Shown piece by piece: positions 42,180 to 51,485 of a stretch of DNA of 64,000 bases (positions are counted from its first letter, which is position 1; every line of letters starts with the position of its first letter). The notes below the pieces were generated by a model that ran no database searches, had not been told where the DNA came from, and saw only the letters and a program-made list of their open reading frames with translations. The stretch is taken from assembly GCA_963712765.1 (NCBI GenBank), contig CAVQIX010000003.1, positions 124,001 through 188,000 on the forward strand, read 5' to 3'. The stretch comes from CAXMST01 sp963712765. Lineage in GTDB: Bacteria > Actinomycetota > Thermoleophilia > Solirubrobacterales > 70-9. A program made the position numbers and the translations under genes.

Positions 42180-43586
42180 ATGGGCCGTACGGGTGGTCCC
42201 GCGTCGTTGCGGGTTCTGAAGGGAGAGGTGCAGCCTCGGGTACCGCCCGGCTCGCGTCTGCCGGGCTCGATTCAATCGCTGCAGTGGTTCCGCGATCCGG
42301 TCCACTTCATGGAGCGGAACCTGGAGCGCCACGGCAAGCTCTTCTCGGTCAGGCTTGGACCACTCAGCCGCTGTACGTTCATCGCCGACCACGAGCTCGC
42401 CTGGCCGGTGCTCACCGGGGAGCCCGAGTTGATGAGGATGGGGTCAACCAACGGGATCTTCCGGCCGGTGCTCGGCGACAGCTCACTCTTCCTGCTCGAC
42501 GGCGCCGAGCACAAGCGCCATCGCAATCTGATCATGCCCGCATTCCATCGCGGCTCAGTTCGCCGCTTCAGTGGGCTCGTCTCCGAGCTCGCCGCCCGCG
42601 AGCTCGCGACCTGGCCGATCGGTGAGCCGTTCGCCCTGCAGGAGCGGATGCGCGGTGTCACCCTGCAGATGATCTTCAGGGCGGTGATCGGCGTCGCCGA
42701 CGACCGCCGGGACGAGACCCTGCGCGGTCTCATTCATGAGCTTCTGGATCTTGTCCAGAACCCGATCGCGGTGTTGCCGATGTTCCAGCGTGAGCTCGGC
42801 GGCAGAACTCCTTTCGCGCGGCTGATGGCGCTGGTCGAGCAGATCGAGACGCTCCTCTACGACGAGATCGGCGCCCGTCGCTACGACCCGTCACGCAGCG
42901 ACCGCGACGACGTCCTCTCGATGCTCGTCTCCCCGCCGCCGCACGAGCCGGGATTCATGAGTGATCGCGAGGTGCGTGATGAGCTGTTCACGCTCCTGAT
43001 CGCCGGCCATGAGACGACCGCCACGGCCCTGTCGTGGACCTTCGAGCGACTGCTTCGCCACCCGCAGGTGCTGAGGCGGGCACGGGAGGAGCTCGCGATC
43101 GGCGACGACGACTCCTACCTCGATGCCGTCGTTCGCGAATCGCTGCGCCAGCGGCCGGTCCTACCCGTAACCGCTCGCAAGCTCGCCGCTCCCGTCGCGC
43201 TCGGCCCCTGGACCTTCCCGAAGGGCTGGACCCTGATGCCGGCGATCCAGCAGATCCACCAGGACCCTGAGATCTATCCGGAGCCTGATCTCTTCCGCCC
43301 CGAGCGCTTTCTCAGCCGCGACGCGCCCTCGAGTCGCGTCTGGATCCCGTTCGGTGCCGGCCCGCGCCACTGCATCGGATCCTCGCTGTCGATGATGGCG
43401 ATCAAGGTCATTCTCAGGACGGTTCTCAACCGGGCCGAGCTGCGGGCCGACCGCCCCGAGCCCGAGGCGATCGTCCGCCGCAACTTCACCCTCGGGCCCG
43501 AACATGGCGCGCGGGTGGTACTCGAGCGGCGCCTCGAGCGCGAGACCCGCGCCGGCGCGAGCTCCCCGGCCGGGTCGGGGCCGTGA
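42180..43586 (+). CDS. Cytochrome P450
   Basis: 468 residues from ATG 42180. Proline-rich start VPPGSRLPG, I-helix oxygen groove AGHETTATAL, ExxR in ESLRQRP, the PERF-type segment FRPERFLS, and the heme-thiolate loop FGAGPRHCIG with the axial Cys. It is a soluble or peripherally bound monooxygenase needing a ferredoxin and reductase; the FprA-like reductase at 58083 is a possible partner. The substrate is unknown, but divergence from an acyl-CoA dehydrogenase suggests a lipid. The frame is open upstream through operator B, so the start could lie up to 35 codons earlier. Confidence 0.92.
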   Translation: MGRTGGPASLRVLKGEVQPRVPPGSRLPGSIQSLQWFRDPVHFMERNLERHGKLFSVRLGPLSRCTFIADHELAWPVLTGEPELMRMGSTNGIFRPVLGDSSLFLLDGAEHKRHRNLIMPAFHRGSVRRFSGLVSELAARELATWPIGEPFALQERMRGVTLQMIFRAVIGVADDRRDETLRGLIHELLDLVQNPIAVLPMFQRELGGRTPFARLMALVEQIETLLYDEIGARRYDPSRSDRDDVLSMLVSPPPHEPGFMSDREVRDELFTLLIAGHETTATALSWTFERLLRHPQVLRRAREELAIGDDDSYLDAVVRESLRQRPVLPVTARKLAAPVALGPWTFPKGWTLMPAIQQIHQDPEIYPEPDLFRPERFLSRDAPSSRVWIPFGAGPRHCIGSSLSMMAIKVILRTVLNRAELRADRPEPEAIVRRNFTLGPEHGARVVLERRLERETRAGASSPAGSGP

Positions 43587-43662
43587 TCGGCGCAGCCCGC
43601 CGAGCGCCCTCGCCGCCGGTCGGCCGGTGGTCAGCCGCGTCTAGACTCAGCGGGGTGAGGCC

Positions 43663-45381
43663 ATGGGACTGATTCCCGTAGGCGAGGGCCGCCGGTCGCG
43701 GCTGGAGCCGGCTATGTCGACCACCGGCTCGGTGAGCGCGCCGGGCGGCATCGATCTCACCGCGACGGTGAAGGTCCAGGCGATGTTCATGATCGCCGGG
43801 TCCGCCGTCGGCATCCTCGGCGTCATCCTCCCGCACCCCGAGGAGTTCCTGGTTCCGGAGCTGCTGGTCCTGAATATCTCGTCGATCATCTTTGCCACCG
43901 GCTACTTCGTCGCCGGTGCGCGCCTGCCCGCGTGGGTGGTCCGCCTCTCTCCGGCACTGGGGCCGGTCGCGATCACCGCGGCCGTCGTGCTGAGCCGTGA
44001 TCCGACCAGCGCCTACGCGCTGCTCTACCTGTTTCCGGCCGTCTACGCGTTCTACTTCCTCGACCAGCGCGATGCCTTCTGGCACATCGTATGGACGGTC
44101 GCCAATTATGCGGCCGCGATTGCGATCCTCGAGGTCGTCCCCGGATCGACCTCGGTCGCTGCCGGCAGCACCGCACATCACTTCGTGATCACGATCGGAA
44201 TGCTGATCCTCGTCGGGGCGATGCTCGCCTATCTGCGTTCGCGCGTGGAGAAGCTGGTCAGCAACATCGTCGAGTCCGCCCGGACCGACCTGCTGACCGG
44301 CCTGCTCAACGGCCGGGGGGCGAACGAGATCCTCGCCGGCGAGCTCGAGCGTGCGCGGATGGGCTCACACCGCGTGACTCTGCTGAACATCCACGTCGGC
44401 GGGCTTCGCGCGCCGCGCAGCCATCTCGGTCACCGGGCCGCGGACGAGATCATCCGCGACGTCGGCAAGCTGCTCGACAACTCCACCCGTCGCATCGATA
44501 CCGTCGCGCGGACTGCGGTCAGCGAGTTCATCGTGATCCTCCCGGAGACGGACGAGAACACGGGCTTCCTGCTCGCAGAGCAGATCCTTGCCCGCTTCCG
44601 CCGTGTCTTCAGGGAGCAGGAGATCAGCCTCGCGACCTCGATCGGCGTCGCCGTGTTCCCCAAGCACGCCTCCGGCGTCGATGCCCTCACCCAGGCGGCC
44701 GCCGGCGCGACCGAGGCAGCCAGGGCGATGGGCTCCGACCGCGCGGTTGTCTACTCGAACGAGCTCGACGACGTGATTTCCGGGGATCCGGCCCGGAACC
44801 TGACCGAACGCCGCACCCATCTCAGCACGGTGCTCAGCCTCGCCGAGGTGCTCGATCTGCGCGATGCGCGCACCGCCGCGCATTCACTCGCGGTCAGCCG
44901 CTACTGCGAGCTGATCGCCAAGGAGATGAACCTGCCCGATCCGCGCCAGCAGCGCCTGCGCCTGGCCGGGATGCTTCATGACATCGGCAAGGTCGGGATC
45001 CCCGATTCGATCCTCGAGAAGCCCGGTCCACTGTCGCCGAGCGAGTGGGACCAGGTTCGCCGCCATCCCGAGATGGCCGCCCGGATCCTCGGCGCCCAGG
45101 AGCTGACCGATATCCGCGAGTGGATCCTGAAGCGACACGAGCAGCCCGACGGCCACGGCTACCCCCAGGGGCTGAGTGGCGATTCGATCCCCGTGGAGGC
45201 CCGCATCCTCGCCGTCGCCGAGACCTATGACGCGCTCACCAGCGAGCGTCCCTACCGCCCTGCCCGCAGCGAGCAGGAGGCGATCGAGGAGCTCGGTCGC
45301 TACTCCGGCTCGCAGTTCGACGGCGCCGTCGTCGATGCGCTCGTGCGTTCGCTCCAGCGGGCCGGCGCGACCGCCGGCTGA
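43663..45381 (+). CDS. Membrane HD-GYP protein with degenerate GGDEF domain
   Basis: 572 residues. About six hydrophobic segments (residues 37-195) form a membrane sensor. A GGDEF fold follows (about 205-360), but its signature is AVSEF instead of GG(D/E)EF, so it should not make cyclic di-GMP. The C-terminal HD-GYP domain (about 385-560) has HSLAVSRYC, the HD pair in MLHDIGKVGIPDSIL and the loop HEQPDGHGYP, all expected in an active cyclic di-GMP phosphodiesterase. ATG 43663 is 15 bases after a TAGACT box. No other cyclic di-GMP gene is nearby. Confidence 0.88.
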   Translation: MGLIPVGEGRRSRLEPAMSTTGSVSAPGGIDLTATVKVQAMFMIAGSAVGILGVILPHPEEFLVPELLVLNISSIIFATGYFVAGARLPAWVVRLSPALGPVAITAAVVLSRDPTSAYALLYLFPAVYAFYFLDQRDAFWHIVWTVANYAAAIAILEVVPGSTSVAAGSTAHHFVITIGMLILVGAMLAYLRSRVEKLVSNIVESARTDLLTGLLNGRGANEILAGELERARMGSHRVTLLNIHVGGLRAPRSHLGHRAADEIIRDVGKLLDNSTRRIDTVARTAVSEFIVILPETDENTGFLLAEQILARFRRVFREQEISLATSIGVAVFPKHASGVDALTQAAAGATEAARAMGSDRAVVYSNELDDVISGDPARNLTERRTHLSTVLSLAEVLDLRDARTAAHSLAVSRYCELIAKEMNLPDPRQQRLRLAGMLHDIGKVGIPDSILEKPGPLSPSEWDQVRRHPEMAARILGAQELTDIREWILKRHEQPDGHGYPQGLSGDSIPVEARILAVAETYDALTSERPYRPARSEQEAIEELGRYSGSQFDGAVVDALVRSLQRAGATAG

Positions 45382-45398
45382 AGCCGCGGCCGGCCCGG

Positions 45399-46121
45399 CT
45401 AGCGACCCTTCCAGTCCGGGCGGCGCTTCTCCTTGAAGGCGCGGGAGCCCTCTCTCGCATCCTCGGAGTCCCAGATCGGCCCGACGATCTCGCCCTGACG
45501 GGACCAGGCCTCTTCCGAGCTCCAGTCGAGGGTCCGGTTGAGAACCTGCTTGGAGGCGACAAGCGCCAGCGGCGCGTTCTCGGCGATCGAGCCGGCCAGC
45601 TCGATCGCAGCGGTGCGCGCCTCGCCGGGCTCGACCACCCGGTTGACGAGCCCGAGCTCCAGGGCGCGGTCCGCACTGATCGATTCGCCGGTCAGCGCCA
45701 GCTCTGAGGCGATGGCCATCGGGATCCGGTGCGGGAGCTTCATCAGGCCGCCGGCCGAGGCGCAGGTCCCGCGCTTGACCTCGTTGATGCCGAGCTCGAC
45801 ATCGGAGGCGGCGACGACCAGGTCGCAGATCAGCATCAGCTCGAATCCGCCGGCGAGCGCGGCCCCCTCGACGGCGCCGACCAGGGGAGTCTGGGGCGGC
45901 TGGTTGACGATCCCGAAGATGCCCCGGTGGGCGACGTAGGGGACGTCGCCGGAGAGGAAGGCCTTCATGTCCATCCCGGAGGAGAAATGGCCTCCGGCGC
46001 CGGTCAGCACCCCGGCTCGCAGCTCCGGGTCGGAGTCGAGCTCGTCGACGGCCCGGCTCATCGCGTCCGCGGTCTCGAGGTCGAAGGCGTTGCGCACCTC
46101 GGGGCGGTTGATCGTGATCAC
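45399..46121 (-). CDS. Enoyl-CoA hydratase/isomerase family protein
   Basis: 240 residues from GTG 46121. Crotonase core: GGHFSSGMDMKAFLSG and VEGAALAGGFELMLICDL form the oxyanion hole; the two usual hydratase Glu positions appear as NEVKRGTCASAGG and ISADRALELG, so the exact reaction is uncertain. The family ending EGSRAFKEKRRPDWKGR is present. Homology seems to begin earlier (VITEREGNVLVITINRPE), which needs a start upstream of 46121. The only candidate is CTG at 46169, overlapping the P450 stop as CTGA and giving 256 residues, the normal length. Confidence 0.85.
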   Translation of the reverse strand: MITINRPEVRNAFDLETADAMSRAVDELDSDPELRAGVLTGAGGHFSSGMDMKAFLSGDVPYVAHRGIFGIVNQPPQTPLVGAVEGAALAGGFELMLICDLVVAASDVELGINEVKRGTCASAGGLMKLPHRIPMAIASELALTGESISADRALELGLVNRVVEPGEARTAAIELAGSIAENAPLALVASKQVLNRTLDWSSEEAWSRQGEIVGPIWDSEDAREGSRAFKEKRRPDWKGR

Positions 46122-46165
46122 GAGGACGTTCCCCTCGCGCTCGGTGATGACGCTGCCGGTGGCGA

Positions 46166-47413
46166 TCAGCCCCTCCGTCCCTCGAATCGGACCCGCATGC
46201 CGTGAGCCGGGACTGAGATCACGTTCTCCGCCCTGGCGACCTCGAGCCGATCAGAGATCGGGCTCAGACGGGCGAACCGAAGCAGCTCCTGGAGCAGGCT
46301 CCGGGACTGATGGCGGGCGAACCCGGCCCCGACGCAGCGGTGGGGCCCACCCCCGAACGGCACCCATGTGCCCCTGCTCGGCATCGCGTCCAGGAATCGA
46401 TCCGGCTTGAAGACGAGTGGGTCCTCGTAGCTGCGCGGGTCGTGGTGGATCAGGCTGGCCGGGATCCAGACCCGGATCCCGCGCGGCAGGCGCCAGCCGT
46501 CGATCTCGCGCGGCTCGCTGGTGTAGCGGCCGGTGGCGACGATTGGCGGGCAGAGCCGCATCGCCTCCTGCATGACCGCCTCGGCCCGCCGCCCGCCGCC
46601 CTTGTCGGCCTCCTCGATCAGGGCCGGGATCTGCTCGGGGTGCTGCAGCAGCAGCCCGATCGCCCAGCTGACCGCGTTGGCGACGGTCTCGTGCCCACCC
46701 ATGACCAGCGACTTGAGCTGATCGCGCAGCTCCTCGATCGAGAACGGTGCCTCGTCGCTGGCCGCCTCGGCGCGGAGCAGGCCGGAGAGCATGTCGGGGC
46801 CGGTCGGGCCGCTCCGGCGCCGGAGCTCGATCTGCGCGCAGATCATCTCGTCGAGACGGCGTCGATGCCGGACGAACCGGCCCCAAGGGCTGAAGGGGCC
46901 GAGATCCCATTTGACCCAATCGCCCAGCGAGGCGAGGCGCATGCCGGCCCGGACCTCATCGACGGCTTCCGACATCTCGTCGCGTTCGTCGGGGTCCTCG
47001 AAGCCGAAGCCGATTTGGACGATCTGGTCGAGCGTTATCCGCTGCAGGGCCTCCCTCAGCACGATCGTCTCGCCCGGGCGCCAGCACTCGAACTCGCGGC
47101 TGCTCGACCGCGAGAAGATCGGCAGGTAGCCCTCGAGGGCGTCGGCGACGAAGATCGGCGCAAGCAACTTGCGGAGGCGCCGGTGCTCGGCTCCGTCGTG
47201 CTGGGTGAGGGAGTGCTCGCCGACGATGTCTCGGATCACGTTCGCAACGGGGCCGATCGGGAGCGCGTCGCCATCCGAGAAGATCTGGCGGATCGCATCC
47301 GGGCTCGAGAAGACGACGGTCGTCCCGAAGCCGAACATCCGGATCGTGAAGGTATCGCCGTAGTCGTCGTGCAGCTCCCGCAGATAGCCGACGGGGTCAC
47401 GGATCATCCTCAC
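46166..47413 (-). CDS. Cytochrome P450 (second)
   Basis: At least 415 residues. I-helix MGGHETVANAVSWA, ExxR in QEAMRLCPP, FKPDRFLDA, and heme loop FGGGPHRCVGAG with the axial Cys are present. The usual N-terminal LPPGPRTP segment is encoded in frame upstream of the GTG at 47413, but no ATG, GTG or TTG precedes it; CTG 47536 with GGGGAG in front would give about 456 residues. It is followed by the enoyl-CoA hydratase with overlapping stop/start. The 297 bases upstream (47414-47710) hold this extension and no other gene. Confidence 0.9.
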   Translation of the reverse strand: MRMIRDPVGYLRELHDDYGDTFTIRMFGFGTTVVFSSPDAIRQIFSDGDALPIGPVANVIRDIVGEHSLTQHDGAEHRRLRKLLAPIFVADALEGYLPIFSRSSSREFECWRPGETIVLREALQRITLDQIVQIGFGFEDPDERDEMSEAVDEVRAGMRLASLGDWVKWDLGPFSPWGRFVRHRRRLDEMICAQIELRRRSGPTGPDMLSGLLRAEAASDEAPFSIEELRDQLKSLVMGGHETVANAVSWAIGLLLQHPEQIPALIEEADKGGGRRAEAVMQEAMRLCPPIVATGRYTSEPREIDGWRLPRGIRVWIPASLIHHDPRSYEDPLVFKPDRFLDAMPSRGTWVPFGGGPHRCVGAGFARHQSRSLLQELLRFARLSPISDRLEVARAENVISVPAHGMRVRFEGRRG

Positions 47414-47710
47414 GGTCTGAACCGGGGCCGGAGTCCGCGGTCCCGGAGGGAGCGCCGCAGTGCCCTGGCGGGTCTCCGCTCCGGCCGGAGAAGCGGTCTC
47501 GGTTGATGCAGGTGCGATGGCGCCAATGTACCCCAGGCACTCCCCGCCGGGCGGAATCTGACCGTTGGCCGCCGCGCGCGCCCCCGTACGCGCCTTTCCC
47601 TTTCCCTGGGAGTGGGGGTCCGGGGCGCCGAGAACGCCGCAGGCGGCCTGGGGCGATCGGGCCGCCTCGGCCCGGCGCCGGGCGATTCCCGGGCGCCGCG
47701 GAGACCGGCT

Positions 47711-49801
47711 CTAGCGCGGTCGAGCGGGAGCGCTGCGAGTGGGCCACCACCATGCCCGCGAGCCGAGCAGCTCCAGGATCGCCGGAACCAGCAGGCCTCT
47801 GACCACGGTGGCGTCGAGCAGAACGGCGATTGCGACCGCGACCGCGAACTCCTTGACGATGACGAGATCGCTGAACGCGTTCGCCCCGACCGCGACCGCG
47901 AAGATCAGCGCCGCCGAGGTGACCAGACGCCCGGTTCGGGAAACCCCCGCGACGACCGCGGCCCGCTCGGTCCGCTGCTTCTTTCTCGCCTCGGCGATCC
48001 GCGAGAAGAGGAAGAGGCCGTAGTCGGTCGAGAGCCCGAAGACCACCGCGAAGGCGAGGATCGGCACCGAGACGTCGATCCCGGCCTGTTTCGTGGTCCC
48101 GAGCAATTCTGCGGTCGCCTCGTTCTCAAACAGGAGGACCATCAGGCCGTAGGAGGCGAGCACCGTGAGCGCGTTGAGCGTGATCGAGACAAGCGGGATC
48201 ACCATCGATCGGATCAGCGCCATGACCAGAAGAAGGTTGGTGATCACGACGACGGCGATCACCAGTGGCGCCTCGTCCCCGATGCTCGAGCGCTGATCGG
48301 CAAGCTCCGCGGCGCGCCCCCCGACCAGGGTCCCGGCCGGCCACTCGGCTGCACGCACCGCCGCCAGCGCATCTTGGCCACCGTCGGACAGCGGGTCGGT
48401 GCCCGAGAGGACGACCAGGTGCTGGCTGCCGCCGGGGAGGGTGACTATGCGGCTGATCCCGTCGATGTCCTCACGCTCGGCGAGGGATCGAGCGGTCGAG
48501 CGGATTGCTCCCGCCGACGCTGCCGAATCGAGGACGACCGTGATCCGATTGGGGGCCAGCTCGGTGAATCGCTTCGCAGCCGCCTCGCCGACCACTCGGG
48601 CGCTGTCGCTGGCCGGGAGTACCCGCGCGTCGGGGGTGGTCAGGGAACCGCCCAGGGCGGGACTCGCGATCGCCAGCATCAGCGCGAGGGCGATCGTGGC
48701 GAACGGGACCGGGCTCGCCATCACGGTCCTGCAGATCCGGCTCCAGAACCCCGAGCCGCCGCTGAGCGGATCTGGTCGGATCTCCTCCGGCGCAGTTGCG
48801 AGCTCGAACCCGGGGTCCACACGCGGCCCGAGGATGGTGAGCACGGCTGGGAGGACCACGAGCGCGGCAAATCCCGAGAGCAGCGCGACGATCGCACCGG
48901 CGATGCCGGTTGAGCTGAGGAACTGCTGCGGGAAGATCACCAGCGCGGCCAGCGCCGTGGCGACGGTGAGAGCGCCGTAGCCGACCGTGCGTCCGGCGGT
49001 CAGGAGCGTCCTCTCGTTCGCGACCTCGTAGCCGCTGCCTGCCCGCAACTCGGAGCGGTAGCGGGCGAGCACGAAGAGGCTGTAGTCGATCGCGAGGCCG
49101 ACGCCGAGACCGGTGACGACCTGCAGGGAAAAGAGGTCAATCTCGGTCAGTCCCGAGATCAGCCGAAGCGATGCGAGGGTCAGCACGATCGAGAACCCGG
49201 CCAGGATCAGCGGCAGAATCGCCGCCAGCACCGAGCGGAAGACGATCAGCAGCAGGAGCAGCAGCAGCGGGGCCGCGTATAGCTCGATGCGCCGTGTGTC
49301 CTGCTCGGTCTGTGCCCCGAGCTGGTGGGCCGCGACGGCGATGCCGCCGGCTGTCAGCTCGGGGTCTCCGGCGGTTGCCTCGACCACTTCCTCTCCGACC
49401 CCGACCCGGCTCTTGTCGCGATCCAGGAAGCCGAGCAGCAGCCCGGCGCTACGGTCGTCGGAGACGAGGGTCGGGTTCTGCTCGGGCGTGGTCACCGCGG
49501 CGATCCCTTCGACTGCCTCGATCCGCTCGGCGGCCGCCACGATTCGCCTGCGGCCGCCGCTCGTGGTCGCCCCCGTCGCCGGCTCGACCAGGACCAGCAC
49601 CTCGGGTTCGGAGCTCTGCCCGCTGGCCGCCTCGTAGGCGGCGTAAGCTCGTTGAACCTCGGAGTCGGGGTCGGAGATGTCGAACGGCTCGACCTCGTCG
49701 AAGACCTGAGCGGCGAGTGGCGCGCCCGCGAGCAGCAGGACGACCGCGGAGATGGCGATCAGCGGTGCCCTCACGTAGGTCAGATCAGCGAGCTTTCGCA
49801 A
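47711..49801 (-). CDS. MMPL/RND-family membrane transporter
   Basis: 696 residues from TTG 49801. Twelve membrane segments in two repeats: helix 1 (LIAISAVVLLLAGAPLAA), a large outer loop (about 40-170), helices 2-6 including the GLGVGLAIDYSLFVLARY signature, a second outer loop (about 385-530), and helices 8-12 with FGLSTDYGLFLFSRI, where the Asp residues carry protons. MMPL proteins export lipids or hydrophobic compounds using the proton gradient. It lies beyond operator C, divergent from an enoyl-CoA hydratase, in line with lipid export. Confidence 0.9.
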   Translation of the reverse strand: MRKLADLTYVRAPLIAISAVVLLLAGAPLAAQVFDEVEPFDISDPDSEVQRAYAAYEAASGQSSEPEVLVLVEPATGATTSGGRRRIVAAAERIEAVEGIAAVTTPEQNPTLVSDDRSAGLLLGFLDRDKSRVGVGEEVVEATAGDPELTAGGIAVAAHQLGAQTEQDTRRIELYAAPLLLLLLLIVFRSVLAAILPLILAGFSIVLTLASLRLISGLTEIDLFSLQVVTGLGVGLAIDYSLFVLARYRSELRAGSGYEVANERTLLTAGRTVGYGALTVATALAALVIFPQQFLSSTGIAGAIVALLSGFAALVVLPAVLTILGPRVDPGFELATAPEEIRPDPLSGGSGFWSRICRTVMASPVPFATIALALMLAIASPALGGSLTTPDARVLPASDSARVVGEAAAKRFTELAPNRITVVLDSAASAGAIRSTARSLAEREDIDGISRIVTLPGGSQHLVVLSGTDPLSDGGQDALAAVRAAEWPAGTLVGGRAAELADQRSSIGDEAPLVIAVVVITNLLLVMALIRSMVIPLVSITLNALTVLASYGLMVLLFENEATAELLGTTKQAGIDVSVPILAFAVVFGLSTDYGLFLFSRIAEARKKQRTERAAVVAGVSRTGRLVTSAALIFAVAVGANAFSDLVIVKEFAVAVAIAVLLDATVVRGLLVPAILELLGSRAWWWPTRSAPARPR

Positions 49802-49905
49802 ACCCCATCCTCTCCTGCCCGAACGCTCATCTCTCCGTCAGCCAGCCTATGGAGCGATAGATGCTGGTGCGGTGCGATCCGCCGGGGCGGGCAGACCCTC
49901 TCGGC

Positions 49906-49941
49906 GAAAGTAGACAGCGTCACTTACTACTTCCTACGCTG
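49906..49941. promoter_or_regulatory. Operator C: shared lipid-gene control element
   Basis: GAAAGTAGACAG (49906-49917), three variable bases, CACTTAC, then CTACTTCCTAC (49927-49937). It is almost the same as operator B and shares the CTACTTCCTAC core with operator A. It ends two bases before the -10 box of the hydratase gene, a position suited to repression. Confidence 0.65.
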
Positions 49942-49942
49942 G

Positions 49943-49948
49943 TAGCCT
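49943..49948 (+). promoter_or_regulatory. -10 box of the enoyl-CoA hydratase gene
   Basis: TAGCCT nine bases before ATG 49958, directly beside operator C. Confidence 0.5.
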
Positions 49949-49957
49949 CAACTCGCG

Positions 49958-50746
49958 ATGAGCACCGACTACGAGCAGCTCCTGTACGAGGTCTCGGACG
50001 GAGTCGCGACCGTCACCCTGAACCGGCCCGAGCAACGCAACGCGCTCTCCGGCCAGCTGCTCGGCGAGCTGGTCGACGCGATGCGGAAGGTGAGGGAATC
50101 GGAGGAGGTGCGCGCGGTCGTCCTCACGGGCGCGGGGGAGAAGGTCTTTTGCGCGGGAGCCGATCTGAGCGGCTTCGGCTCGGAGGCCCCGCTCGTCGAC
50201 AAGCACTTCTCCAGCGACCTCTTCCTCGAGTTCTTCCGGCTGATGCCGCGCCTCGGCAAGCCCTCCCTCTGCGCCGCGAACGGGCATGTTTTGGCCGGAG
50301 GGATGGGGTTGGCGCTTTCCTGCGACCTCGTCATCGCCCGCGAGGGGATCACGTTCTCGACCCCGGAGATCAACATCGGCGCCTTCCCCTACATGATCAT
50401 GTCGATCATCTACCGCAACGTGCCGCGGAAGAAGGTAAACGAGATGATGCTGCTCGGCGAGCGGATCGATGCCGAGCAGGCGGTCTCCTACGGGCTCGCG
50501 AACAAGGTCGTGCCGGCGGCGCAGTTCAGCGAGGCCGTCGCGGAGTGGGCCGGCAGGCTCGCCTCCAAGTCACCGGTGCTGATGCGGCTGGGCCACGATG
50601 CGATGTACCGCCAGCAGGACATGGACGTCGACGACGCCCTGGAGTTCCTCCGCAGCCAGCTCTCGCTCACCTTCTCCACCGAGGACATCATCGAGGGCAC
50701 CAAGGCCTTCTTCGAGAAGCGGGAGCCCCAATGGAAGGGCCGCTGA
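49958..50746 (+). CDS. Enoyl-CoA hydratase/isomerase family protein
   Basis: 262 residues. Crotonase fold: EKVFCAGADLSGFG and ANGHVLAGGMGLALSCDL give the oxyanion hole; TPEINIGAFPYMIM carries a Glu at the first hydratase position, while the second position is less clear. The end EGTKAFFEKREPQWKGR is the family C-terminus. It should hydrate or isomerise an enoyl-CoA in beta-oxidation. ATG 49958 appears leaderless. A MerR regulator gene follows after 13 bases, so both are probably cotranscribed under operator C. Confidence 0.9.
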   Translation: MSTDYEQLLYEVSDGVATVTLNRPEQRNALSGQLLGELVDAMRKVRESEEVRAVVLTGAGEKVFCAGADLSGFGSEAPLVDKHFSSDLFLEFFRLMPRLGKPSLCAANGHVLAGGMGLALSCDLVIAREGITFSTPEINIGAFPYMIMSIIYRNVPRKKVNEMMLLGERIDAEQAVSYGLANKVVPAAQFSEAVAEWAGRLASKSPVLMRLGHDAMYRQQDMDVDDALEFLRSQLSLTFSTEDIIEGTKAFFEKREPQWKGR

Positions 50747-50759
50747 GCGGGCATCGCCG

Positions 50760-51485
50760 ATGAGCGATGCCAGCGGCCGACTCAAGATCAGTGAGCTCGC
50801 ACAGGCGGCCGGCGTTCCGGTCGCGACCGTCCGCCACTACCTTCGTGAGGGGCTGCTGCCGGAGGGCGAGAAGACCTCGCGCAACATGGCCTACTACCCG
50901 CCGGAGCTGGCGGAGCGGATCAGGCTGATCAAGCAGCTCCAGGAGGAGCGGTTCATGCCGCTCAAGGTGATCGCCGAGCTGCTCGATGGTCCCGGCGGGG
51001 ACCTCGATCGACTGGCTGCGATGGTCGAGGCCGAGGAGCGGGTCTTCGAGCTCGCGCTCGCCAACGAGCGCGAGCGGATTGCGGCCGCGGAGATCTCGAG
51101 TCGCTACGAGGTGCCGCTGGAGGTGATCGAGCGGCTCGAGGAGGTTGGGGTGATCGGGCCATCCGAGGCCGGGGCCTACTCGCCCTCCGATGCCCGCATC
51201 GTCGAGTCGATCAGCCGCTTCCGTTCCGGGGGCTACGACGAGCGGATCGGCTTCACCGTCCACGACGCGGCGGAGTTCCTGGAGCCGCTCGAGGAGCTCG
51301 CCGCTCGCGAGGTGGCAATGCTGACCGGCAAGCTGGTCGGCCGCTTCGACTCCGACCGCGTGGTCGAGCTTTTCGAAGCCGGAGTTGATCCGCTGCGGGC
51401 GCTGATCGCGGCGATGCACACCAAGCTGCTCGCCCGTGAGATCGAGCGCCGTCGCCCCGGCGACGGCTCCGCCCCGGAGGGATGA
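50760..51485 (+). CDS. MerR-family transcriptional regulator
   Basis: 241 residues. N-terminal MerR winged helix LKISELAQAAGVPVATVRHYLREGLLPEG with the wing ending in YYPPELAERI, then a long dimerisation helix. The C-terminal half (about 95-230) is a larger all-helical domain without metal-binding Cys and may hold an acyl-type ligand. It lies in the same unit as the hydratase controlled by operator C, so it is one of two local candidates for the operator-binding regulator, the other being the TetR protein at 52852. Confidence 0.87.
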   Translation: MSDASGRLKISELAQAAGVPVATVRHYLREGLLPEGEKTSRNMAYYPPELAERIRLIKQLQEERFMPLKVIAELLDGPGGDLDRLAAMVEAEERVFELALANERERIAAAEISSRYEVPLEVIERLEEVGVIGPSEAGAYSPSDARIVESISRFRSGGYDERIGFTVHDAAEFLEPLEELAAREVAMLTGKLVGRFDSDRVVELFEAGVDPLRALIAAMHTKLLAREIERRRPGDGSAPEG

